Shown piece after piece: positions 1 through 5,433 of a stretch of 9,967 bases of DNA; positions within the stretch are counted from its first letter, which is position 1, and each line of letters starts with the position of its first letter. Under the pieces are notes generated by a model. The model was not told the DNA's origin, ran no database searches, and saw only the letters and a list, made by a program, of their open reading frames with translations. Where the stretch lies: positions 1 to 9,967 of the forward strand of contig CATZYB010000099.1 in assembly GCA_958426095.1 (NCBI GenBank), read 5' to 3'. Source of the stretch: an uncultured Lachnospiraceae bacterium. GTDB taxonomy: Bacteria; Bacillota; Clostridia; Lachnospirales; Lachnospiraceae. A program made the position numbers and the translations under genes.

Positions 1-7
1 TCCTCCT
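1..7 (-). promoter_or_regulatory. Shine-Dalgarno-like site of a gene lying left of the window
   Basis: The minus strand reads AGGAGGA at the very edge of the window, downstream of the carboxypeptidase terminator. This is a perfect ribosome-binding sequence and suggests that another minus-strand gene starts just outside the left edge. The start codon itself is not visible, so this is an inference from a single motif. Confidence 0.35.
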
Positions 8-34
8 GAAATCTAATTTTCTAAAAAAGTCTTG

Positions 35-91
35 AATAAGAAAATGGACGCTTCGGAATGAAATTTCCAAAGTGTCCATTTTCTTATTTTT
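35..91. terminator. Long bidirectional hairpin at the end of the carboxypeptidase gene
   Basis: Positions 35-49 and 74-88 are a perfect 15-bp inverted repeat. The stem can continue inward: 50-53 pairs with 70-73 (one G-U), and after a mismatch GGAA 55-58 pairs with TTCC 65-68. T residues follow on the plus strand (87-91). On the minus strand the arm is itself U-rich and is followed by a T6 run a few bases further on. The TAA stop of the minus-strand gene (84-86) lies inside the right arm. It probably ends minus-strand transcription; use in the other direction is possible. Confidence 0.75.
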
Positions 92-1628
92 CAGATTCCT
101 TCTGTTTTTCCTCCAGACGTTTTTTCCGAAGCCGTTCATAATTTCTCCGCCTGCGTTTTCGCCGAAACATCTGCCACAGCAAACTCAGCAAAAACATGGC
201 TATGATCACGGCCACAGCAATGACCCCCAGCCACATCGGAGATATTTCTAACTGATTTAAACGCTCATACAACATGCCCGCCGCCGAATCCACCGAATCT
301 CTCGCCGTCGCCGTTGTCTGATCCTTTTCCTGGAGCATCTCGATCAGACGGGCATTTGACATCCGGGTCTGCATTGACAATCGATCGCCTGAAGTCAGCT
401 TCGGCAAAGCCATGTAGACCGGAACGCTTCCCATAAAACGTTCACCGTCATAATATTCCACCGTGCCGCATTGACCGGTATAGAAATCATAAGGCGCAAT
501 CCCAAGCTCCACCGATTCGGCCGGAACAAACTTTTCTGTCCAGTCCGCCAGCGAACCATCCTTTTTTACATCTACTAATGCCTCTGTATTCAGAAAAAAA
601 TTCCATCCGCTGACCCGACGATTATAATTCCAAATGCCTTCCATTTCCGAGTATTCGGTCTTTAGACGGAGCGCCAGATCGGTCTGGTCCGTTACTGCCG
701 TTTTTGTATATGTATTAAAACAGTAATCCAGAGCCTGAATCGTGTCCGTGTAATGGTGCCAGTTCTCTGCCTTCATCGTCACGCATACAAGCCGCATCCC
801 ATTTCTCTCAGCGTAAGTTACCAGTGTACTTTGTGCTTCCGAAGTAAATCCGGTCTTGCCTCCCCGGCACCCTTCGTAGGTATAATCCGACTCCATATAC
901 ATCTTATGCTGCTGTATCAGCTCGATCGGTTCTTCTTTTTTATTCGTCTTTTCAATGACATATACCGGTTCCTGAATGAGAGAACGGAATTTTTCATTCG
1001 TATAGGCCAGACGGGCGATCCGCGCCATGTCATAAGCAGTCGTATAATGATTGTTATTATGAAGCCCATTCGGATTGGTAAAATGGGTATTTGTGCATCC
1101 AACCGATGCCGCTGTCTGATTCATCAAATCTGCAAAAGCCGATACTGAACCGGAAACGGCCTCGGCCAGCCCACAGGCCACCTCATTGGCCGAAACCATC
1201 ATCAACGCATGCAGGGCCTGATCTACGGATAAAATCTCGCCCTCTTCCATTCCGATATTCATATCCATCCATATATCAATACCGTCCAAGGCCTCTTTTG
1301 AAAAGGTAATCTCCCCATTCAAATCCAGATGGGTACATGCTAAGTAGGCCGTAAGAATTTTTGTAATGCTGGCCGGATAAAGCTTTCTGTCCTTATTTTT
1401 ACTGTAGAGAACGGCGCCCGTATCCATATCCAGGACAACAACGCCTTCTGAATATAAAACAATATCTTCCGTTGAAACCTCATCGTCCGGCTTGATTTCC
1501 GGAGGCGCCTCCGTTTCTGTTTCAGATTCCGACACTGCTGTCTCGCCATTTTCCTCTTCCGCATAAACCGGAAGGACTGACCCCAGACACAAAATACAGA
1601 TCAGAATCAGGGCTAATAATCGTTTCAT
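84..1628 (-). CDS. D-alanyl-D-alanine carboxypeptidase (DacF/PBP5-type, peptidase S11)
   Basis: Low-molecular-weight penicillin-binding protein that removes the terminal D-Ala from peptidoglycan stem peptides outside the membrane. The 514-residue protein begins with a signal peptide (MKRLLALILICILCLGS, likely cut after VYA at about 23), then an acidic Glu/Thr-rich linker to about residue 55. The catalytic domain shows all three S11 motifs: S87-I-T-K90, S147-A-N149 and K258-T-G260. A PBP5 C-terminal-type domain follows (about 305-410). The end is a hydrophobic segment (about 464-487) followed by a very basic tail, so it looks anchored by a true transmembrane helix rather than an amphipathic one. 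The ATG at 1628 is chosen over the in-frame upstream start at 1697 because it has an AAAGGAGAG site 4 bases upstream and directly begins the signal peptide. It is divergent from trmB. The dacF versus dacA/dacB assignment cannot be settled from motifs. Confidence 0.93.
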   Translation of the reverse strand: MKRLLALILICILCLGSVLPVYAEEENGETAVSESETETEAPPEIKPDDEVSTEDIVLYSEGVVVLDMDTGAVLYSKNKDRKLYPASITKILTAYLACTHLDLNGEITFSKEALDGIDIWMDMNIGMEEGEILSVDQALHALMMVSANEVACGLAEAVSGSVSAFADLMNQTAASVGCTNTHFTNPNGLHNNNHYTTAYDMARIARLAYTNEKFRSLIQEPVYVIEKTNKKEEPIELIQQHKMYMESDYTYEGCRGGKTGFTSEAQSTLVTYAERNGMRLVCVTMKAENWHHYTDTIQALDYCFNTYTKTAVTDQTDLALRLKTEYSEMEGIWNYNRRVSGWNFFLNTEALVDVKKDGSLADWTEKFVPAESVELGIAPYDFYTGQCGTVEYYDGERFMGSVPVYMALPKLTSGDRLSMQTRMSNARLIEMLQEKDQTTATARDSVDSAAGMLYERLNQLEISPMWLGVIAVAVIIAMFLLSLLWQMFRRKRRRRNYERLRKKRLEEKQKESEK

Positions 1629-1668
1629 CAAACTCTCCTTTACCTGAATATTTACTAATATATCTATG

Positions 1669-1697
1669 ATAGTAAACGAAAGTAGAAAAAAAGTCAA
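1669..1697 (-). promoter_or_regulatory. Sigma-A-type promoter of the carboxypeptidase gene
   Basis: On the minus strand TTGACT (1692-1697) is followed after 17 bases by TACTAT (1669-1674). The -35 matches consensus at 5 of 6 positions and the -10 at 4 of 6. Transcription would start near 1662, giving a leader of about 35 nt before the ATG at 1628. The 109-bp divergent gap must also hold the trmB promoter, for which I see only AT-rich -10-like sequences (1701-1710) without a convincing -35. Confidence 0.55.
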
Positions 1698-1737
1698 TTT
1701 TATGATATATTCTTACGAAGAAGGAGTTGATTCATAC

Positions 1738-2373
1738 ATGCGTTTAAGAAACGTTAAAGGTTCACGGGAAACCATCGCGGCCAATCCCCTGGTTATCCAG
1801 GAAATCACTGAAAAAAAAGGACAGTGGAATGAGGTTTTTGGAAACAGCAAACCTCTTTATATAGAAATCGGTATGGGAAAAGGACAGTTTATCCTTGAAA
1901 TGGCCCGGAGGAATCCGGATAAAAACTTTATCGGAATTGAAAAATATTCCAGCGTCCTTGTCCGGGCTCTGGAAAAATGCGAAACTTTCGAGGGCGATAA
2001 TCTCCGTTTTATCCGTATGGATGCGGAAGAAATCACCGACGTCTTTGCCGAACATGAAGTTGAAGGCATCTATCTGAATTTTTCTGACCCATGGCCAAAG
2101 GACCGCCATGCCAAACGGCGTCTGACCTACCGGGATTTTTGGAACCGTTATCATCAGATTTTAGCCCCGGAAGGTAAAGTCATCTTTAAAACAGACAATC
2201 GTCCTCTCTTTGATTTTTCTCTGGAAGAAGTGGCCGCAGCCGGCTGGACACTTGACAACGTAACCTACGATCTGCATCACAGCCCTTATGCGGAAGGCAA
2301 TGTTATGACCGAATACGAAGCTAAATTTTCCGCCCTCGGAAATCCGATCCACCGCCTGGTAGCGCATCGGTAA
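1738..2373 (+). CDS. trmB: tRNA (guanine-N7-)-methyltransferase
   Basis: SAM-dependent methyltransferase that makes 7-methylguanosine at position 46 of the tRNA variable loop. The 211-residue protein has the usual family length and begins MRLRNVKGSR, the common N-terminus of Firmicute TrmB. The SAM-binding motif I is E43-I-G-M-G-K-G-Q50, with acidic E68 at the end of the next strand. The TrmB signature FSDPWPKDRHAKRRL spans 115-129, TDN follows at 152-154, and TEYEAKF (191-197) is the conserved C-terminal motif. The ATG at 1738 is chosen because it matches the family N-terminus and follows GAAGGAG by 11 bases. An in-frame start at 1666 would add 24 residues unlike the family. The gene runs toward the small ORF at 2466 and a shared terminator. 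Confidence 0.95.
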   Translation: MRLRNVKGSRETIAANPLVIQEITEKKGQWNEVFGNSKPLYIEIGMGKGQFILEMARRNPDKNFIGIEKYSSVLVRALEKCETFEGDNLRFIRMDAEEITDVFAEHEVEGIYLNFSDPWPKDRHAKRRLTYRDFWNRYHQILAPEGKVIFKTDNRPLFDFSLEEVAAAGWTLDNVTYDLHHSPYAEGNVMTEYEAKFSALGNPIHRLVAHR

Positions 2374-2465
2374 GCCTATCGGCACATAATTTCTGAGCCT
2401 CCGTCCGCACCGTCTCCGTTTCCGGCGCATATATTGATTAATAATTCCCTTAAGGCAGGATTATT

Positions 2466-2612
2466 ATGAAAAATTCCAAAAATCTAAACAAGAAATTTTC
2501 TGTTCTTTGTTATGACCATAAAGGGCTGGACCGTTGCTGCATCCAATGCCAAAAATCATGGAAAGAGGTTTGCCAGTTTATCTTAAATCTCGGTAAAAGG
2601 AAAGATTGCTGA
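2466..2612 (+). CDS. Possible small Cys-rich protein (48 aa), function unknown
   Basis: A short ORF in the gap between trmB and the terminator at 2626-2653, on the same strand as trmB. It starts MKNSKNLNKKF and has an AGGA site 5 bases before the ATG. It contains five clustered Cys residues plus one at the C-terminus: C15-x2-H18, C24-C25-x2-C28, C36 and C48. A basic, Lys-rich N-terminus precedes them. The Cys/His spacing could fit a small metal-binding knuckle. I do not recognise a family. Support is its position just before a terminator, a plausible ribosome site and the non-random Cys content. Against it is the length, which a chance ORF could reach. Confidence 0.45.
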   Translation: MKNSKNLNKKFSVLCYDHKGLDRCCIQCQKSWKEVCQFILNLGKRKDC

Positions 2613-2625
2613 TCATCAATACACT

Positions 2626-2653
2626 AAAAGTGCCGCAATACGCGGCACTTTTT
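2626..2653. terminator. Bidirectional rho-independent terminator between convergent genes
   Basis: AAAAGTGCCGC (2626-2636) and GCGGCACTTTT (2642-2652) form a perfect 11-bp stem with a 5-base loop. The GC-rich centre is flanked by A4 on one side and T5 on the other, so it works in both directions: for trmB and the small ORF from the left and for the lipid kinase from the right. The TAA stop of the lipid kinase (2652-2654) overlaps the arm. Confidence 0.88.
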
Positions 2654-3548
2654 AAGGTATGATCAACTTTATAGCTTTGGGGATAACTGAAAGCTCCACC
2701 GGAAGCTTTCCAAAAACCTGACCATCATAATCAACGACAATATCCGTATCCCCGGCCGATTCAAGCCGAATCCGCTCGGTTCTGAAATGACGCACTTTCG
2801 GGTGCTTTACCATCTTTTTTGTCAGCGCCTGTATTCCCAGTCCCGGCATCTGACCCAAATCCATTTTTTTCACGATCATGACGTCAAGCGTCCCATCATC
2901 CGGGTCTTTTTCCGGAAGTCCCCTGTACATGCCAAAACCGGCGCAGGTATTTAACACCATAAAACTGATGACTTCCCTCTCTCCCCGAAACTGCATTGAA
3001 TCAAACCGCACCTTCAGAGTTTCCACACCCTTCTTTGAAAAATCCAGGGCGCCTTCCATATAATAGGCCAGCTTTCCAAGCACAGCCTTTGATTCCTGAG
3101 AAACCTTATCCCCCACATTGGAACCAAATCCGCCGCTGACCCGGTTAATAAAATAACGGTCATTGATCCTGCCCACATCAATGCACCGGATTTTAAACTC
3201 CATGATCATCTTACAAAAAGCTTCCGGTGTTTGAGGCGGTTTGGCATACTGAGCAAAATCGTTAGCCGTTCCCACAGAGATCACCGCCAACGGAGTCTCG
3301 CTGCCGCCTTCCATCAAACCATTGACCACATCATTTAACGTCCCATCACCGCCAACGGATACGACAAAATCATACTCGCCTTTTTTTATCTCCCGTGCTT
3401 CTAAAAGAGCATCTCCTTCCTGTTTTGTATAAACCACATCTACCTGGTTGACTACCTGGTTTAATACAAGACAACCGACGACGCTCTCAATACTTTTTAA
3501 AAAATTTTGTTTTCCGGATGAAGGATTAATAATAAATTTAGCCTTCAT
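2652..3548 (-). CDS. Diacylglycerol/lipid kinase of the YegS/DgkB family
   Basis: Cytosolic, membrane-associated lipid kinase that phosphorylates diacylglycerol or a similar lipid with ATP, usually to recycle diacylglycerol into phospholipid synthesis. The 298 residues fit the family length (about 300). Family motifs are N8-P-S-S-G-K, the nucleotide-binding loop S64-V-G-G-D-G-T-L-N (64-72), VGTANDFA (92-99, where GTGNDFA is more usual), DPDDGTLDV (215-223) and VDYDGQ (272-277). There is no signal peptide or transmembrane segment. The ATG at 3548 has a GGGAGGG site 5 bases upstream, which lies inside the end of the preceding exonuclease gene. The two genes overlap by 11 nt, so they are cotranscribed and probably translationally coupled. 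The precise lipid substrate cannot be read from sequence; homologues have been described with diacylglycerol, phosphatidylglycerol or undecaprenol-like substrates. Confidence 0.9.
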   Translation of the reverse strand: MKAKFIINPSSGKQNFLKSIESVVGCLVLNQVVNQVDVVYTKQEGDALLEAREIKKGEYDFVVSVGGDGTLNDVVNGLMEGGSETPLAVISVGTANDFAQYAKPPQTPEAFCKMIMEFKIRCIDVGRINDRYFINRVSGGFGSNVGDKVSQESKAVLGKLAYYMEGALDFSKKGVETLKVRFDSMQFRGEREVISFMVLNTCAGFGMYRGLPEKDPDDGTLDVMIVKKMDLGQMPGLGIQALTKKMVKHPKVRHFRTERIRLESAGDTDIVVDYDGQVFGKLPVELSVIPKAIKLIIP

Positions 3549-4503
3549 GCATTCCCTCCCTGTGCCGTTTTTCCTGACGCTTCTGACGGACTTCTTCTTT
3601 CATGGCTCCAATCTGTTTCGCGCCGTCTTCATCAATTTGACGCAATGTTTTTACCACATACACTTTGTCCTCATCCGTCTTCTTCAAGCGGATTTTTCCC
3701 CGTATATAACCGTGTTCCGCACATTCCGCCAGGCAATAATAACACCGGCTCTTTCCTGAAAACCAGCGAATCCGCTTCAGGGCCGGCCGGCCACACTTAT
3801 AACACCGGGTCGTACGCACTTCCCGGTCCGCCATAGCCGCTTCTTTGCTGGCAAATTCCTTCGATATGTATTTAAAATAAGTATCATAAACGAGTTTAAT
3901 TTCTTCTTTACGTGTTTTTGGATTTTTATAGTAATCCACCGTATACCATTTTTCTGCCTTTTGCTTATCCATCAAGGCAAAGATCTCCGCCGTATATTCC
4001 GCGTCGTTGATTGCCCGATGAAAGCATCCTCTTCGACGGATATTTAAAAAATCCACAGCATATTCCAGAGACGCCGCGCTATTCTCATCATCATAAAGTA
4101 TACGAAACAGCTTTTGTACATTATAATATTTAATCGGTCCAACCAGTAAATCCTCCAAATGGTAAAATTTCATATTTCTCTGAAGTTCAAGCAAATCCAG
4201 ATTTCCCCAGGTACAAAACACGAAATCGTCACCGCACCAGCACATAAAATCCACCAGCGCCTTCGGAAAAGCCCTGCCCTGATTCAAATCCTTTTCAGTT
4301 ATCCCCGTCAGATTCTTCGTCACATGATGCATCTTTCTATAAACCTTCGGTTTGATAACCTCGTCAAATCGGTCGATCTCCTGTCCGTTTTCATCCAGCT
4401 TTACCGCACCGATTTCAATAATCTCAAAAGGAAGATGTTTATTTGAAGCATTTTTACCATATGGAGATTGATTCCACTCAAAATCCACGACAACATATTC
4501 CAT
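3538..4503 (-). CDS. DEDDh 3'-5' exonuclease (RNase T/KapD-like) with a C-terminal Cys-cluster domain
   Basis: Predicted metal-dependent 3'-5' exonuclease on RNA or DNA ends. The N-terminal half (about 1-180) carries the DEDDh set: D7-x-E9 in VVDFEW, D103 in WGNLD, and H162-x4-D167 in FHRAINDAEYTAEIF. The order and spacing are closest to KapD/ERI1-like members rather than the DNA polymerase III epsilon proofreader. After a linker, residues 234-264 hold C234-x2-C237, C254-x2-C257, C261 and H264, which looks like a zinc ribbon or treble-clef finger, and the last 30 residues are very basic. The ATG at 4503 gives the expected start (MEYVVVDFEW), but no good ribosome site precedes it. A TATAAT sequence on the minus strand at 4541-4546 could be its -10, without a clear -35. 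It heads a two-gene unit with the lipid kinase. Substrate unknown. Confidence 0.85.
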   Translation of the reverse strand: MEYVVVDFEWNQSPYGKNASNKHLPFEIIEIGAVKLDENGQEIDRFDEVIKPKVYRKMHHVTKNLTGITEKDLNQGRAFPKALVDFMCWCGDDFVFCTWGNLDLLELQRNMKFYHLEDLLVGPIKYYNVQKLFRILYDDENSAASLEYAVDFLNIRRRGCFHRAINDAEYTAEIFALMDKQKAEKWYTVDYYKNPKTRKEEIKLVYDTYFKYISKEFASKEAAMADREVRTTRCYKCGRPALKRIRWFSGKSRCYYCLAECAEHGYIRGKIRLKKTDEDKVYVVKTLRQIDEDGAKQIGAMKEEVRQKRQEKRHREGMHEG

Positions 4504-4620
4504 AACTCACTGTCTCACTCTCTACGATACATTCTTTCTTATTATATCATATGTCGTTTATATCTGCGAGGATTTCTTTAACCATGTATTTTTACGGAGG
4601 ATTATAATGATTTTGCCCAA

Positions 4621-4650
4621 TTGACTCAAAATAATAGTAATGATATCATT
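4621..4650 (+). promoter_or_regulatory. Candidate orphan promoter with palindrome over the -10
   Basis: TTGACT (4621-4626), a 17-base spacer and TATCAT (4644-4649) match the sigma-A consensus at 5 of 6 positions in each hexamer. The perfect 12-bp palindrome AATGATATCATT (4639-4650) covers the -10. It points rightward, where no plus-strand gene follows before 6930, so the product would be a short non-coding transcript or antisense to hsp20. AT-rich DNA makes chance matches common, so confidence is limited. Confidence 0.35.
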
Positions 4651-4822
4651 GTTTTTAGAAATTGCTATATACGTCAATTAATTATTAAGGAGTAAATTTG
4701 ACCCAATATGTATCATGAATTCTTAAAGATTATTTGTATATTATTTGTTATTATTATTCATTGAAATGAAAAAGCTAATTCACTTTAGAAAAACCAGATG
4801 AGCAACTTTGTTTACAATCTAA

Positions 4823-4848
4823 ACGGGCGTCCTTTAATGGGCGCCCGT
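4823..4848 (-). terminator. Terminator downstream of hsp20
   Basis: ACGGGCGTCC (4823-4832) and GGGCGCCCGT (4839-4848) form a 10-bp GC-rich stem with one mispair or wobble and a 6-base loop. On the minus strand the stem is followed by TTTAGATTGT, a short T-rich tail. It lies 25 bases past the hsp20 stop and fits a moderately strong terminator for that gene. Confidence 0.65.
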
Positions 4849-4865
4849 GAAAATAGGTGGGGAGG

Positions 4866-4892
4866 TATATCCATTAACCTTCAATGGATATA
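4866..4892. repeat. Inverted repeat spanning the hsp20 stop codon
   Basis: TATATCCATT (4866-4875) and AATGGATATA (4883-4892) are perfect complements separated by 7 bases. The left arm and loop contain the TAA stop (4874-4876), and the right arm encodes the last residues of the protein. With no U tract it is unlikely to terminate by itself; it may protect the mRNA 3' end or be incidental. Confidence 0.5.
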
Positions 4893-5323
4893 TATTTCTG
4901 TTCTTCAATTTTTGTCGGCTCAGTCTTCGGCACAGTTAATTTCAAAATACCATCTTCAAATTTCGCATGAATGTCTTCCTGACGGACATTCTCGCCAACG
5001 TAAAATGTTCTGGAACACTGACCAGAATAACGTTCCCGGCGAATATACTTGCCATCGTCATCCTTTGTATCATTCTCCGCATTCTTTGAAGCTGTAATTG
5101 TAAGATAACCTTTTTCAAGCTTTGCTGAAACATCTTCCTTCTTATATCCCGGAAGCTCCATATCAACTTCATAAACACCATCGGCTTCTTTTACATCTGT
5201 TTTCATGACTCCCGTTCTATACTCATTCAGCATATGTCCGGAATTACTAAAGAAATCTCTTCCGAATGGGAAATCCATCATCTCATCAAATAAACTATTA
5301 TTAAAAATACTAGGCATTAACAT
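4874..5323 (-). CDS. Small heat-shock protein, Hsp20/alpha-crystallin family
   Basis: ATP-independent holdase chaperone that binds unfolding proteins in large cytosolic oligomers. The 149-residue protein has a short hydrophobic N-terminal arm (MLMPSIFNNSLFDEMMDFPF), an alpha-crystallin domain from about 38 to 134 with KTDVKEADGVYEVDMELPGY and the conserved G-x-L region in FEDGILKLTVPK (122-133), and the C-terminal I-x-I assembly motif (I145-S-I147). The start is placed at 5323, not at the in-frame ATG at 5338, because the only ribosome site (GGAGGA) lies between them, 8 bases before the inner ATG. It has its own promoter (5383-5411) and terminator, so it is probably monocistronic, though no terminator separates it from the glycosyltransferase upstream. 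I see no CIRCE (HrcA) operator. Confidence 0.93.
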   Translation of the reverse strand: MLMPSIFNNSLFDEMMDFPFGRDFFSNSGHMLNEYRTGVMKTDVKEADGVYEVDMELPGYKKEDVSAKLEKGYLTITASKNAENDTKDDDGKYIRRERYSGQCSRTFYVGENVRQEDIHAKFEDGILKLTVPKTEPTKIEEQKYISIEG

Positions 5324-5344
5324 AAACCATTCCTCCATTCGATT

Positions 5345-5380
5345 GTTTTATATGTTTTATATGTTTTATTTGTTCTATCT
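5345..5380. repeat. Four tandem 9-bp units in the hsp20 leader
   Basis: Plus-strand units are GTTTTATAT, GTTTTATAT, GTTTTATTT and GTTCTATCT, exactly 9 bases apart (5345, 5354, 5363, 5372), with decreasing similarity toward the promoter. Transcribed leftward they would give an A-rich, poorly structured leader between the expected transcription start (about 5376) and the ribosome site at 5331-5336. Confidence 0.8.
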
Positions 5381-5382
5381 GT

Positions 5383-5411
5383 AATATAACAAATGTTGGT
5401 TCTTTTGTCAA
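5383..5411 (-). promoter_or_regulatory. Strong sigma-A promoter of hsp20 with UP-like element
   Basis: On the minus strand TTGACA (5406-5411) and TATATT (5383-5388) are spaced by exactly 17 bases: a perfect -35 and a 5-of-6 -10. Directly upstream, 5416-5431 is an A7-TT-A7 tract in the position of an UP element. The -35 sits only 23 bases past the stop of the glycosyltransferase. A near-consensus vegetative promoter suggests substantial basal expression rather than sigma-B-type control. Confidence 0.8.
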
Positions 5412-5433
5412 CACCTTTTTTTAATTTTTTTCA

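Larger units (their letters stand above)
4504..4873. other. AT-rich gene-free interval of 370 bp
   Basis: No ORF of convincing length is present on either strand. It holds the upstream region of the exonuclease (minus), a candidate plus-strand promoter with a palindrome (4621-4650), two small start-like sites (GGAGG 6 bases before an ATG at 4607, whose frame closes after five codons, and AAGGAG before a TTG at 4698, closing after six), and hairpins behind hsp20 (4823-4892). The start-like sites could be remnants of a decayed gene or chance. Confidence 0.6.

Noticed and set aside
753..1309. Plus-strand ORFs (131 and 72 codons) opposite the carboxypeptidase
   Set aside because: They overlap the catalytic core of an intact gene and show only low-complexity antisense composition.
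1666..1737. N-terminal extension of TrmB from the in-frame start at 1666
   Set aside because: The 24 added residues do not match the family, the start has no ribosome site, and it overlaps the divergent promoter region.
1762..2154. Minus-strand ORF (130 codons) opposite trmB
   Set aside because: Antisense to conserved trmB motifs, with no ribosome site and no recognisable family.
4159..4446. Plus-strand ORF (95 codons) inside the exonuclease
   Set aside because: Antisense to the DEDDh domain; no start signal or conserved motif.
4798..5097. Plus-strand ORF (99 codons) starting before the hsp20 3' end
   Set aside because: Mostly antisense to hsp20, has no ribosome site and crosses the hsp20 terminator stem.
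5324..5376. RNA thermometer (fourU or ROSE) in the hsp20 leader
   Set aside because: The leader is A-rich and offers no U run or complement to pair with the GGAGGA site.
5345..5380. CRISPR-like array
   Set aside because: The 9-bp units are directly adjacent, with no spacers, so it is a simple tandem repeat.
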